A stretch of DNA of 64,000 bases from NCBI RefSeq assembly GCF_003797775.2, contig NZ_CP060725.1:2660001-2724000 (forward strand), read 5' to 3'. Of this stretch, positions 26,511 to 35,921 are shown piece after piece. The notes under the pieces are model-generated. The model saw nothing but the letters and a program-made list of their open reading frames with translations, was not told the origin of the DNA and did no database searches. The stretch is from Sphingopyxis sp. OPL5 (GTDB lineage: Bacteria; Pseudomonadota; Alphaproteobacteria; Sphingomonadales; Sphingomonadaceae). Position 1 is the first letter of the stretch. Each line of letters begins with the position of its first letter. The position numbers were made by a program, and so were the translations under genes.

Positions 26511-28850
26511 ATGAACCAGATTATGAGCCGCCGCTTGCGCGCGGGCGCCGCGCTGATCGCCATGCTCGCGGCGACGCCGGCCTATGCCGCCGACGCGGCG
26601 GACGGCGCTGCCGTCGATGCCGGTCCGGCCGAAGAGATCGTCGTACTCGGCACCGGCCAGGCGCGCCAGGTGCAGGAACTGGGTGCCGCGGACATCGCGC
26701 TCGATGTCGCGGGGATCAGTCCGCTGAAGGCGATCGACAAGCTGCCGGGCGTGAATTTCCAGTCGGCCGATGCCTTCGGCGCCTATGAATGGTCGTCGCG
26801 CATCTCGATCCGCGGTTTCAGCCAGAACCAGCTCGGCTTCACGCTCGACGGCATTCCGCTCGGCGACATGAGCTATGGCAACCATAACGGTCTGCATATC
26901 AGCCGCGCGCTGATCAGCGAGAATGTCGGCCGGGTCGAGGTCGCGCAGGGCGCGGGCGCGCTCGCCGCCGCTTCTTCGAGCAACCTCGGGGGCACGATCG
27001 AATTCTTCTCGCGCGATCCCAAGGCCGACATGGGGGTCGAATTTTCGGGCACCTATGGCAGCGAGGATACGAAGCGCGGCTTCGTCCGCCTCGACAGCGG
27101 CGAAATCATGTCCGGCGGCCCGATGCTCGCGGTCAGCTATGCCTGGCAGGATGCCGACAAGTGGAAGGGCGACGGCGTCCAGCGCCAGCATCAGGTCAAT
27201 GCGCGCCTCGTCCAGCCGGTCGGCGACGGCAAGCTGTTCGGCTTCGTCAATTATTCGGACCGCGCCGAAAACGACTATCAGGACCTCAGCGCCGAAATGA
27301 TCGGCCGTCTCGGCTATGACTGGGACAATTATGCCAAGGACTGGGACCTCGCGGTCCGCGTCGCGCAAGTCTATCAGAACCAGGTCACGCGCGCAGCGTT
27401 CAACGCTGGTGTCGCCAACGGCAGCCTGCCGCTGGGTGCGACCTATACCGCGCCCTATCCGGGCGCTGGCGAGGCCTTCCCGGCGCCGATCCTGACCGTC
27501 GACGATGCCTATTATGACGCATCGGGGCTGCGCAAGGACTGGCTCGCGGGGATCGGCGGCGACGTGCCGGTCACCGACAACTGGACGCTGAAGGCGACCG
27601 GCTATTATCACAGCAATCGCGGCCGCGGCCTGTGGTTCACCCCCTATGTGACCACGCCGGGCGGCGCGCCGATGACGATCCGTACCACCGAATATGCGAT
27701 CGAGCGCTATGGTGTCGTCGCGTCGAGCGAGTTCAAGATCGGTGCCAATACGCTCGATCTCGGCCTGTGGTACGAGGACAATGATTTCAACCAGGCGCGG
27801 CGCTTCTATGGCCTCGCCAACACCACCGGGGCGCCGAGCCGCGGCAGCCTGAAATTCCCCAAGGATCCGCTCGCGACCCAGTGGGAATTCGATTTCAAGA
27901 CCGAAACGCTGCAATATCACGTCCAGGACACCCTCGACCTCGGGCAGGTCCAGATCAATGCGGGCTGGAAGGGACTCAAGGTCACCAACGAGGCTAGCCC
28001 GGTGGTGAGCGGCGGGCTCGCCTCGGGGCGCACGGTGGCGAAGGACTGGTTCCTGCCGCAGGCGGGTGTGCTGTTCCGCCTGAACGACGATAACGAGCTG
28101 TTCGCGAGCTACACGCAGAATATGCGCGCCTTCGAAAGCTCGGCGACGGGCGGGCCTTTCGCGACGACGCAGGCGGGCTTCGACGCGCTCGACCTGAAAC
28201 CCGAAACCTCGACCACCTATGAACTCGGCTTCCGCACCAAGTCGCCCGTCTTCCAGGGCGTCGTCGTGGGCTATTATGTCGACTTCAAGGATCGCATCAT
28301 CGCTTTCGCCAACGGTTCGGGCATCCAGGGCAATCCTGCGATCCTGCAGAATGTCGGCGACGTGCGGTCATGGGGCATCGAGGCGGCGGGGACCTTCCGG
28401 GTCACCCCCGACCTCTCGCTCTTCGGTTCCTACGCCTATAATGACTCCGAATATCAGGACGATGTCGTCAACGCCGCGAACGTCGTGATCGCGGCGACCG
28501 CGGGCAAGACGGTGGTCAATTCGCCCCGCCATCTCGCCAAGGGCGAGATCACGTGGGACAATGGCAATATCTTCGCCCGGGTCGGCGCCAACTATACGTC
28601 GAAGCGCTATTATTCGTTCGAGAATGACGCCGCTGTGGGCGGGTTCGTGATCGTCGACGCCAGCATCGGCTATCGCTTCACCGATGGAATGCTCGGCGGC
28701 CTGACGATCCAGGCCAATGCCACCAACCTGTTCGACAAGGCTTATGTCTCGACGATCGGCACCAACGGCTTCGCCAACCGCGGCGACAGCCAGACCCTGC
28801 TCGCGGGAGCGCCGCAGCAGTTCTTCGTGACGCTGAAGGGCGACTTCTGA
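26511..28850 (+). CDS. TonB-dependent outer-membrane receptor
   Basis: A 779-residue protein from ATG 26511 with an AGAGGGG site; the longer frame from 26424 covers non-coding sequence. Signal peptide (cut after AYA), then a TonB box-like EEIVVLG, a plug domain with KAIDKLPGVNFQ and SIRGFSQNQLGFTLDG, and a 22-strand barrel ending in QFFVTLKGDF (terminal Phe). The plug is a bit unusual, with TLDGIPLGDMSY. It should import a large nutrient or siderophore; the substrate is unknown. A terminator follows the stop. Confidence 0.92.
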   Translation: MNQIMSRRLRAGAALIAMLAATPAYAADAADGAAVDAGPAEEIVVLGTGQARQVQELGAADIALDVAGISPLKAIDKLPGVNFQSADAFGAYEWSSRISIRGFSQNQLGFTLDGIPLGDMSYGNHNGLHISRALISENVGRVEVAQGAGALAAASSSNLGGTIEFFSRDPKADMGVEFSGTYGSEDTKRGFVRLDSGEIMSGGPMLAVSYAWQDADKWKGDGVQRQHQVNARLVQPVGDGKLFGFVNYSDRAENDYQDLSAEMIGRLGYDWDNYAKDWDLAVRVAQVYQNQVTRAAFNAGVANGSLPLGATYTAPYPGAGEAFPAPILTVDDAYYDASGLRKDWLAGIGGDVPVTDNWTLKATGYYHSNRGRGLWFTPYVTTPGGAPMTIRTTEYAIERYGVVASSEFKIGANTLDLGLWYEDNDFNQARRFYGLANTTGAPSRGSLKFPKDPLATQWEFDFKTETLQYHVQDTLDLGQVQINAGWKGLKVTNEASPVVSGGLASGRTVAKDWFLPQAGVLFRLNDDNELFASYTQNMRAFESSATGGPFATTQAGFDALDLKPETSTTYELGFRTKSPVFQGVVVGYYVDFKDRIIAFANGSGIQGNPAILQNVGDVRSWGIEAAGTFRVTPDLSLFGSYAYNDSEYQDDVVNAANVVIAATAGKTVVNSPRHLAKGEITWDNGNIFARVGANYTSKRYYSFENDAAVGGFVIVDASIGYRFTDGMLGGLTIQANATNLFDKAYVSTIGTNGFANRGDSQTLLAGAPQQFFVTLKGDF

Positions 28851-28883
28851 CGCGGGCTGAAACGCCTTCCCGATTGACGATGA

Positions 28884-28919
28884 TGGCGCGGCCCCGCTAG
28901 GGCCGCGCCAATCTTTTTA
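28884..28919 (+). terminator. Terminator after the TonB receptor
   Basis: Stem TGGCGCGGCC (28884-28893) / GGCCGCGCCA (28901-28910), seven-base loop, followed by a T run (ATCTTTTTA). It lies between the receptor gene and DUF3297. Confidence 0.85.
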
Positions 28920-28932
28920 TGGGAATTGCTTT

Positions 28933-29208
28933 ATGACCGATACGCCGCCCGACCATATGTCGACCAACCCGCGCTCGCCCCATTTCGACATGGAGGTGCT
29001 GCAACGCGGCATCGGCATCCGCTTCAAGGGCAAGGAGCGCACCGACGTCGAGGAATATTCGATCTCCGAAGGCTGGATCCGCGTCGCCGCGGGCAAGTCG
29101 AAGGACCGTTTCGGCCAGCCGATGACGATCAAGCTGTCTGGCGAGGTCGAAGCCTGGTTCGAGGATGTCGTCGCCGACAAGGCGGACGACGCCCCGTCCG
29201 AGGACTGA
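28933..29208 (+). CDS. DUF3297 family protein
   Basis: A 91-residue soluble protein with an intact DUF3297 layout: SPHFDMEVLQRGIGIRFKG, ERTDVEEYSISEGWIRVAAG, then KDRFGQPMTIKLSGEVEAWFE. The fold is short and basic in its middle, with acidic tails. The family is common in alpha- and gammaproteobacteria and has no known function. It starts at ATG after a weak AATTGC-type leader, between two strong terminators, so it is a single-gene transcript. Confidence 0.9.
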   Translation: MTDTPPDHMSTNPRSPHFDMEVLQRGIGIRFKGKERTDVEEYSISEGWIRVAAGKSKDRFGQPMTIKLSGEVEAWFEDVVADKADDAPSED

Positions 29209-29234
29209 GACGCGCCGGCCCACCTGGCGCCCGC

Positions 29235-29280
29235 TACAAACGAAAAAGCCCCGGCTCGCGCCGGGGCTTTTTCGTTTGTA
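29235..29280. terminator. Bidirectional terminator between DUF3297 and CHAP genes
   Basis: A perfect 21-base stem (left arm TACAAACGAAAAAGCCCCGGC minus one, 29235-29255; right arm 29260-29280) with a TCGC loop. Both outer flanks contain A/T runs, so it can work in both directions and serves convergent genes. Part of the left arm is AAAAAGCCCCGGC, the right is GCCGGGGCTTTTT. Confidence 0.95.
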
Positions 29281-29295
29281 GCGGTGCCGGTGCCT

Positions 29296-29877
29296 TTACT
29301 GGCCGAGCGACGCGGCGACCATTGCGAGGCCGTTGCCCGGGGTCCAGTCGTTGCTGGCCCACACCGGAGCGTCGAAGCTCGGCGCCTTGCGCGGCGCGGC
29401 GCCCTGGCCGGGATAGATGAAGCCCTGCACCGGGTTGGCGCGCAGGCCGAGGTCGCCGATCGGGGCGTACCACACGCGGACCATGCTCCAGTCGCCGGCG
29501 CTGCTCACGTCGACGACGCGCACGTTGCGTTCGATCTGGCCGCGGCGGCCGTTGATCGGCGACCAATTGGCATGGTCGATCAGGATTTCGCGGTCGCCGA
29601 CGATCTTCTTCACGACGGCGACATGGCCGATCGGCATGCCGCGCGTGCCGGCGAACGCCATGACCGCGCCTTCGCGCGGTTCGTCGCCGCGGTCATACTG
29701 GCCCGCAGCCTGCGCCCACCAGGTGCCGGCGTTGCCGCGGATATCGACGCCCGATTCGGCGCGGGCGAACGGAACGCACTGGAGGTAGTTGGCGGCGGCG
29801 GCGGGGGTGCTGGTCAGGGCGGCGGCAAGCATCATCAGGCATGCGACAATGGCTGCTGAAAAGCGGCTGGCTGACAT
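29296..29877 (-). CDS. Secreted CHAP-domain amidohydrolase/peptidase
   Basis: A 193-residue protein with a signal peptide (cut after AAA about 28). The CHAP domain has the catalytic Cys in YLQCVPFARAESG, the His in IGHVAVVKKIVGD, and the polar residue in IDHANWSP. This is the usual Cys-His-Asn/Glu arrangement of NlpC/P60-superfamily wall hydrolases. The tail (GQGAAPRKAPSFD...) is unstructured. It should cut peptidoglycan cross-links in the periplasm. It is a lone gene facing the terminator at 29235. Confidence 0.88.
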   Translation of the reverse strand: MSASRFSAAIVACLMMLAAALTSTPAAAANYLQCVPFARAESGVDIRGNAGTWWAQAAGQYDRGDEPREGAVMAFAGTRGMPIGHVAVVKKIVGDREILIDHANWSPINGRRGQIERNVRVVDVSSAGDWSMVRVWYAPIGDLGLRANPVQGFIYPGQGAAPRKAPSFDAPVWASNDWTPGNGLAMVAASLGQ

Positions 29878-30042
29878 GGAAAGCGACCCCCGTTTGGCTT
29901 GTGTTCAAGCGTTGGAGCGTCTCTGCCACGGCTTTCGCCGCAAACCACCCGCCGCGCGACGAACTGCATCGGACGCGGGGTGAACCGGGGAACCTTTTGA
30001 AAGGCGGTTCGATTCGTCGCCGGACTCGCTCGCCTCGCCGCG

Positions 30043-32397
30043 TCAGGCGGCGGCGCTGGCCTGGCTGGCGGTCGGACGGAACAGCGTCAGCACATCGGTC
30101 GCCGGCATCGGGCGGCCGTAATAATAGCCCTGGATGTTGCGGCAGCCGAGCGCGCGAATCGTTTCAACCTCTAGTTCAGTCTCCGCGCCCTCCGCCGTCG
30201 TCGACATGCCGAGGCTGTCAGCGAGCGCGACGACGGCGCGGATGATCGCGATCGATTCGGTGATGCCCTTGGCGGCGCCAACGACGAAGCTGCGATCGAC
30301 TTTGATCGTCGAAAATTGGGTCTTGCGCAGATAGCCGAGCGACGAATAGCCGGTACCGAAATCGTCGAGGCTGAGGCGGATGCCGAGTCCGATCAGCTGG
30401 TCGAGCAATTGCGCGGCGCCGCCGCCGTCGCGCAGGAACACGCTTTCGGTGACCTCGATCTCGAGCCGTTGCGGCGGCAGGCCGCTTTGCGCGAGTGCCG
30501 AGACGACGACCGAAGCGAAGGCGGGGTCGGTCAGCTGTTCGGCCGACACGTTGACCGCAACCTTGAGGTTCGACGGCCAGCGCATCGCTTCGTGACACGC
30601 GGTACGCAGCACCCATTCGCCGATCGGTGAGATCAGGCGGCTGTCCTCGGCGAGCGGAATGAAGCGGCCGGGCGAAACATTGCCGAGCTTCTGGTTGTTC
30701 CAGCGAATCAGCGCTTCGAAGCCGTTCAGCATTCCGTCCTCGGCGGTGACGACCGGCTGGTAATAAAGTTCGAACTCGCGCCGTTCGAGCGCGCCGCGCA
30801 ATTCCTGTTCCATCACGCGCCGTTCCTCGGCCTGGGCATGGAGCGAGGCGACATAGGCGGCGACGACGTTGCCGCCCTTGTCCTTGGACTTGTAGAGCGC
30901 CAGGTCGGCGTTGCGGGTCAGCGTCTCGACCGTAGCGCCGTCCTGCGGCCCGACCGCGAAGCCGATGCTGGCACCGACGAACAACTGGTGATTGTCGACC
31001 ACATAGGGGCGGCTGAGCGCCGCGATGATGCGCTGGCCCAGTGCTTCGGCATCGCTCGCGGTCGGCACATGGTGGAGGATGATGGCGAATTCGTCGCCGC
31101 CCAGCCGGCCGCAGGTCATGCCGCGGTCCATCATACCCTTCAGCCGCGCCGCGACCTGCGCCAGCAATTTGTCGCCGACGGGGTGGCCGAGCGTATCGTT
31201 GACCGCTTTGAAGCGGTCGAGGTCGAGCATCAGCATCGCGCAGCGCGTCTTGGCATCGATCGCATGGTTCAGCGCGCGCTCGAGATCCTCGTTGAGGCTG
31301 AGCCGGTTCGGCAAGCCGGTGAGGTTGTCGAAGCGCGCCATCTTGGCGATCTGTTCGGCCGAGGCGCGCTGTTCGGTGACGTCCGATCCGACCCCGCGAA
31401 AGCCTAGGAACTTGCCCGCTTCGTCGAGGCGCGGTGACGCCGACAATTCCCACCAGCGCGGCGCGCCGTCGATGGTGACAGGGACGATCAGGTTCGAAAA
31501 ACTCTCGCGCCGCTTCATCCGCTCGGCCATGTCGTGCAGGCTCTTGGGGAAGTTCCCGGTCTCCCACGCATCGCCCGACAGCGCCTGAAGCAGCGGCAGG
31601 CCTTCGAGCTGGTCGGCGGGCGCTCCGATCGCGAAGGCGAGGCGCGGCGAGACATGGACGAGGCGGCGACTGTTGTCGGTCTGCCACAGCCAGTCGGCGG
31701 AGGTTTCCTCGAATTCGCGCAGCAGCAGGCTGACCGTCTCGGTTTTTTCGTGCAGTACCGCTTCGGCTCGGCGAAAGCGGATGTGGCTTTGCCCGAACCG
31801 AATGCAGAAGCCGGTGAGCATCGCGCCGGCGGCGATCGCGACCCCTGCGTGCGCGGGCGCGCCGGCGAAGACCAGCGCCCCGGCCGCCGACAGGCTGACC
31901 GGCATGATGAAGAGCAGGCATGCCATCGGCAGCGTGTGCGCGACGATCGCCAGCGTCAGCATCATCAGCAGCGCTACGGTCCACATCGACAGCAGGTGAT
32001 CGAGCGAGGGGTGGAGGCCCTGGAGCCAGAAGGGCGCCGACCAGACGACGGCCGAATAGATGGCGTGCCGGTTGCAAAGGTTGAACTCGGCGGCGCCCGT
32101 GTGGTGGATTTCGCCCAGCGGCAGGCGGGAGACGACCTGCCAGGACCAGAGGCTGAACAGGATCGTCGCGATCGCCCAGCCGCCGACGACCGCCATTGGG
32201 ACCGCGCTCACCATCGTCAATACGGCGACGATCGTCATGCCGAGCCCCATGACGAGGCGCAATTTTCCCTGGCCGCGCAACGGCGCGAGCTGCAGGCGCC
32301 GCAAATCGCCGATATCCTCGTCGCGCCGGTTCAGCCCGAGCAGCGCACGCGCAGGAATATCGTCGGTCGGAATCGGATCATTCGCCACCCTGGTCAC
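30043..32397 (-). CDS. Membrane GGDEF-EAL c-di-GMP protein with PAS domain
   Basis: A 784-residue protein. Residues 45-200 hold about five transmembrane helices. A PAS-like sensor (about 225-345, TSADWLWQTDNSRRLVHVS) precedes GGDEF (active site GGDEF 433-437) and EAL (FEALIRW 560-566, DDFGTGYSS 678-686, EGAET 736-740). Both catalytic cores look intact. The RxxD inhibitory site is missing (RGMT), so product control of cyclase would differ from the MASE1 protein. It probably acts as a bifunctional switch or as a GTP-regulated phosphodiesterase. It is 86 bases from the acyl-AMP ligase gene on the same strand. Confidence 0.93.
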   Translation of the reverse strand: MTRVANDPIPTDDIPARALLGLNRRDEDIGDLRRLQLAPLRGQGKLRLVMGLGMTIVAVLTMVSAVPMAVVGGWAIATILFSLWSWQVVSRLPLGEIHHTGAAEFNLCNRHAIYSAVVWSAPFWLQGLHPSLDHLLSMWTVALLMMLTLAIVAHTLPMACLLFIMPVSLSAAGALVFAGAPAHAGVAIAAGAMLTGFCIRFGQSHIRFRRAEAVLHEKTETVSLLLREFEETSADWLWQTDNSRRLVHVSPRLAFAIGAPADQLEGLPLLQALSGDAWETGNFPKSLHDMAERMKRRESFSNLIVPVTIDGAPRWWELSASPRLDEAGKFLGFRGVGSDVTEQRASAEQIAKMARFDNLTGLPNRLSLNEDLERALNHAIDAKTRCAMLMLDLDRFKAVNDTLGHPVGDKLLAQVAARLKGMMDRGMTCGRLGGDEFAIILHHVPTASDAEALGQRIIAALSRPYVVDNHQLFVGASIGFAVGPQDGATVETLTRNADLALYKSKDKGGNVVAAYVASLHAQAEERRVMEQELRGALERREFELYYQPVVTAEDGMLNGFEALIRWNNQKLGNVSPGRFIPLAEDSRLISPIGEWVLRTACHEAMRWPSNLKVAVNVSAEQLTDPAFASVVVSALAQSGLPPQRLEIEVTESVFLRDGGGAAQLLDQLIGLGIRLSLDDFGTGYSSLGYLRKTQFSTIKVDRSFVVGAAKGITESIAIIRAVVALADSLGMSTTAEGAETELEVETIRALGCRNIQGYYYGRPMPATDVLTLFRPTASQASAAA

Positions 32398-32483
32398 GGG
32401 ACCGTTCTAGCGAAAGCGGGTTACCCGAACGTAACCATGCGCGAACGGCTGATCGCTTTTTTGGTCCCCGTCAGGGACGAAAA

Positions 32484-34235
32484 TCAGGCGGCGATCGCGA
32501 AGGGCTGGATTTCCCCGGCCAGATATTGCGCCCGCGCCTTCGACCGGCTGAGTTTGCCCGAACTGGTACGCGGCAGCGTGCGCGGCGGGATCAGCTCGAT
32601 CAGGCAGTTCATCCCGGTGATCGCGCGGACGCGGTCGCGGATCGTCTCGCGCAGCAGCGCGCGCTCGGCGTCGTCGCTGGTGCGGCACTGGACGAGCACG
32701 GCGGGGGTTTCCTCGCCGCCCGGCGCGGTGATCGCGAAAGCGGCGATGTCACCCGATTTGAAGCCGGGCAATTGCTCGACCGCCCATTCGATATCCTGCG
32801 GCCAGTGATTCTTGCCGTTGATGATGATCATGTCCTTGGCACGGCCAACGATGTATATGTAACCATGGGATAAATATCCCATATCGCCGGTGTCGAGCCA
32901 GCCATCGACAAGGCAGGCGGCGGTCGCTTCGGGGTCGCGATAATAACCGGTCATCAGCGACGGGCCGCTGCACCACACCTTGCCGACGGTCTGGTCGGGC
33001 AGGCTGTTGCCCGCCTCGTCACGGACCTCGATCACCATGTCGCGTGCGGCGCGGCCGCAATTGACGATCGCACGGTAACGGGTCGGGCGGCCGGCGTCGT
33101 TAGCGGCGCCCGACAGCTCGGTCTCCTCGACTAGTTCGACGACGATGCCCTCGCCCGGCGGCATGATGCTGACCGCGAGCGTCGCTTCGGCGAGGCCATA
33201 GCTCGGCAGGAAGGCGCTTGCCTTGAAACCCGCGTCGGCAAAGGCATCGACGAAGCTCTGCATCACGTCGGGGCGGATCATGTCGGCACCGTTGCCCGCA
33301 ACGCGCCAGCGCGACAGGTCAAAACGGTCGGCGACATGCGTCTGGCTCGACACGCGGCGCGCGCAGATATCGTAACCGAAGGTCGGCGAATAGCTCAATG
33401 TCGTGCCGCTATTGCGGCTGATCAGGTCGAGCCAGGCGAGCGGTCGGCGTGCGAAATCCTCGGTCTTCAGATAATCGACCGACACCTGGTTGGCGACCGG
33501 CGAAAGCAGGCAGCCGACGAGGCCCATGTCGTGATACCAGGGCAGCCACGAGACGCAGCGGTCGCTGTCGCGCACTTCCATGCCGTGCGAATGCGCGGCG
33601 AGATTGTTGAGCAAAGCGGCGTGGGTGACCGCGACGCCATGCGGGAAGCGCGTCGAGCCGCTGCTATATTGGAGGTAGCAGGTCTCGTTGCTGTTCTGCG
33701 CGGGCAGGGTGGTCTGCGGCGCGGGACGGGCGGCGAATTCGCTCCAGTCCATCGGTGCGACGCCCTGCTTCTCGGCGGCCTCGACCGCCATCGCGGCGAT
33801 CTCGGGTGGGAAGAAGAGCATCGTCGGGTCGCAGCTGGTCAACTGAACGACGAGCTGGCCGACATAGCTGTCGCGCCCGCCGAAGCTGGTCGGCAGCGGC
33901 AGCGGCACCGGCCAGGCGCCGGCATAGATGGTGCCGAAGAACAGCGCGGCGAATTCGGCACCGGTCTCGGCGATCAGCGCGACGCGATCGCCGGGCTTCA
34001 CGCCCGCGGCGATCAGACGGTACGCGGTCTGAAGCGAATCATGCTTCAGTTCGCTGTACGGATAGGGGCGCACCAGACGCCCGCGCGGATCGTGGAAATT
34101 GAGGCCGCGGGTGCCGGTCGCGGCATAATCGAGCGCTTCGCCGATGGTGGCGAAGTCCGAAAAACGGCGCGGCTGGAAACATTCGGTCGGCGTCGGCACG
34201 AGCGCGTCCGCCGAATCGGTGATGGTGTCGGTCAT
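32484..34235 (-). CDS. Fatty acyl-AMP ligase (FAAL)
   Basis: A 583-residue adenylate-forming enzyme. The start is ATG 34235 (GGAG closely upstream), as the longer form from 34298 lacks a good site. Motifs: YSSGSTRFP near 190, SWLPWYHDMGLVG, PSYGLAEATL, and the C-terminal GRAKDMIIINGKNHWPQDIE, with TSSGKLSRSKAR holding the catalytic Lys. It activates fatty acids to acyl-AMP and probably hands them to an acyl carrier protein, not CoA. It is divergent from recX; the product lipid is unknown (sphingolipid or wax are possible). Confidence 0.9.
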   Translation of the reverse strand: MTDTITDSADALVPTPTECFQPRRFSDFATIGEALDYAATGTRGLNFHDPRGRLVRPYPYSELKHDSLQTAYRLIAAGVKPGDRVALIAETGAEFAALFFGTIYAGAWPVPLPLPTSFGGRDSYVGQLVVQLTSCDPTMLFFPPEIAAMAVEAAEKQGVAPMDWSEFAARPAPQTTLPAQNSNETCYLQYSSGSTRFPHGVAVTHAALLNNLAAHSHGMEVRDSDRCVSWLPWYHDMGLVGCLLSPVANQVSVDYLKTEDFARRPLAWLDLISRNSGTTLSYSPTFGYDICARRVSSQTHVADRFDLSRWRVAGNGADMIRPDVMQSFVDAFADAGFKASAFLPSYGLAEATLAVSIMPPGEGIVVELVEETELSGAANDAGRPTRYRAIVNCGRAARDMVIEVRDEAGNSLPDQTVGKVWCSGPSLMTGYYRDPEATAACLVDGWLDTGDMGYLSHGYIYIVGRAKDMIIINGKNHWPQDIEWAVEQLPGFKSGDIAAFAITAPGGEETPAVLVQCRTSDDAERALLRETIRDRVRAITGMNCLIELIPPRTLPRTSSGKLSRSKARAQYLAGEIQPFAIAA

Positions 34236-34414
34236 AGAAGCTCCGGCATCCCGCGAAGCGGGGCGCGCGGCAACAAGCATGTCATCTTTCTGTGTCATAC
34301 GTGCTGCGCGATCCCTTTATCGTTGGAACAAATCGCCTATTTTCAGGCTATGATGCCCGATATGGCGGCGCTGGTCGTTCTCAATCAGGCCCGACTGTGG
34401 CATAAACATGGCAT

Positions 34415-34978
34415 ATGGCCAACCGCCGCGCTTCCTCCGACCGGGCGAAGAGACCCCTCGACGCGGCGCGGCTCGACGAGCTGGCGCTCGCCTATGTCGC
34501 GCGATTTGCCACCAGCCGCGCCAAATTGGCGCGCTATCTGTCGAGAAAGATATGCGAATCGGATTGGGTCGACACCATCGACGGACCGGCGGCCTGCGCG
34601 GCGGCGGTCGCGAAAATGGACCGGCTCGGGTTCGTCGACGACAAGCAATATGCCGGCATGCGGGCGGGCGCGATGACGCGGCGCGGGCTGGGTGTGCGGC
34701 GGGTGAAAGCGCAATTGTGGGTCGACGGCATCGATTCCGCGGATTCGGTCGCGGCGATCGCGACCGCCGAGGGCGCGGCGCTGTCCGCAGCGCTCGGTTT
34801 CGCGCGCCGTCGCCGCCTGGGTCCCTATGCCAGAGAGGCGATTGCCGATCCGGCGCAGCGCGAGCGGCACGTGGCGGCCTTTGCCCGCGCGGGCCATTCG
34901 CTGGCGCTCGCGCGGCGCATCCTCGCTACCGCGCCCGGCGACGAGGCCGCGCTGGACGACGAAGCGGGGCTCGATTAG
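34415..34978 (+). CDS. recX: RecX family regulatory protein
   Basis: A 187-residue basic helical protein with the RecX three-helix repeat pattern: LDELALAYVARFATSRAKLARYLSRK, then AKMDRLGFVDDKQYAGMRAGAMTRRGLGVRRVKAQL-like repeats (both within the first 110 residues), ending GHSLALARRILA. RecX modulates RecA filaments. recA is not next to it, which is common outside gammaproteobacteria. It is divergent from the acyl-AMP ligase, and the DUF192 gene follows after a short gap. Confidence 0.85.
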   Translation: MANRRASSDRAKRPLDAARLDELALAYVARFATSRAKLARYLSRKICESDWVDTIDGPAACAAAVAKMDRLGFVDDKQYAGMRAGAMTRRGLGVRRVKAQLWVDGIDSADSVAAIATAEGAALSAALGFARRRRLGPYAREAIADPAQRERHVAAFARAGHSLALARRILATAPGDEAALDDEAGLD

Positions 34979-35015
34979 GAGCGGACCCTTACCGGGACGG
35001 CGAAAGGATAGGCCG

Positions 35016-35471
35016 ATGCGTGCGTGGATGACCGCTGTTGCTCTTGTCATGGCCCTGCCGGTAGCAGGCTGCGGCGGCGAATCGGACAGCGCGCAGGCCG
35101 GCTCGATCCCGCTCACGATCAAGGCCCCCGACAAGACGCATGTCTTCACCGTCGAGGTGGCGCGCACCCCGGAGGAACAGGCCAAGGGGTTGATGTTCCG
35201 CACTAGCCTGCCCGAGGGTGGCGGCATGCTGTTCCCCTTCGAAAAGCCACGCTTCGCGAGCTTCTGGATGAAGAACACGCTGATTCCGCTCGATATGCTC
35301 TTCATCCGCGCCGACGGCAGCATCGACCGCATCGCCGAAAACACCATCCCCGAAAATCTCGAGCCGGTAGTCAGCGGCGGCGAAGTGAGCGCGGTGCTCG
35401 AACTCGCGGGCGGCACCGCGGCGAAGCTGGGTATCGACGAGAGTGCCGTCGTCACCTGGAATGATAAATGA
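35016..35471 (+). CDS. DUF192 family lipoprotein
   Basis: A 151-residue protein from ATG 35016 after GAAAGGAT; the frame open from 34827 is a longer shadow. Lipobox LPVAGC places the lipid Cys at about 19. The DUF192 domain follows: TPEEQAKGLMFRTSLPEGGGMLFPF (two motifs joined), FASFWMKNTLIPLDMLFI, and GEVSAVLELAGGTAAKLGI. Many homologues are lipoproteins or periplasmic proteins with no known activity. It lies 37 bases after the recX stop, so they may be co-transcribed. Confidence 0.9.
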   Translation: MRAWMTAVALVMALPVAGCGGESDSAQAGSIPLTIKAPDKTHVFTVEVARTPEEQAKGLMFRTSLPEGGGMLFPFEKPRFASFWMKNTLIPLDMLFIRADGSIDRIAENTIPENLEPVVSGGEVSAVLELAGGTAAKLGIDESAVVTWNDK

Positions 35472-35534
35472 TCCGGCGCGCTTGTCGCCATTGGCGCTTG
35501 CGAAACGGCGCTGCTTGCCTGTAAACGCGCGGCC

Positions 35535-35921
35535 ATGGGCATGTTAGGCAAGATTTTCACCTGGTGGGACGGCGCGACCGTCGGCACGCTGCTGAACAGC
35601 TGGAAAACCGGCGAACAGGTCGGCGAGGACGGCCTTGGCAACCGCTATTTCCGCGCGCGCAAGGGCGACCGCCGCTGGGTCCTCTATAATGGTTCGAATG
35701 ACGCGAGCCGGGTGCCGCCCGAATGGCATGGCTGGCTGCACGGCACGTTCGACGACCTGCCCGCCGACATGCTGCCCGCGCCGCGCGCTTGGGAACAGCA
35801 AGCGACGCCGAACCTGACCGGTACCGGCACCGCCTATCGCCCGGCGGGCGCGCTCGAACGCGGCGGCAAGCGCGCTGCCGCGACCGGCGATTATGAGGCC
35901 TGGCGCCCCGGCGCCGAGTGA
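35535..35921 (+). CDS. NADH:ubiquinone oxidoreductase subunit NDUFA12 family
   Basis: A 128-residue protein of the B17.2/NDUFA12 family, an accessory subunit found in alphaproteobacterial and mitochondrial complex I. LGKIFTWWDGATVGTLLNSWKTG, GNRYFRARKGDRRWVLYNG and VPPEWHGWLHGTFDDLP are diagnostic. Either of the two Met codons six bases apart could be start. The nuo operon is not in the window; the gene is located alone, as in other alphaproteobacteria, and is translationally coupled (GTGA) to DUF2155. Confidence 0.95.
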   Translation: MGMLGKIFTWWDGATVGTLLNSWKTGEQVGEDGLGNRYFRARKGDRRWVLYNGSNDASRVPPEWHGWLHGTFDDLPADMLPAPRAWEQQATPNLTGTGTAYRPAGALERGGKRAAATGDYEAWRPGAE

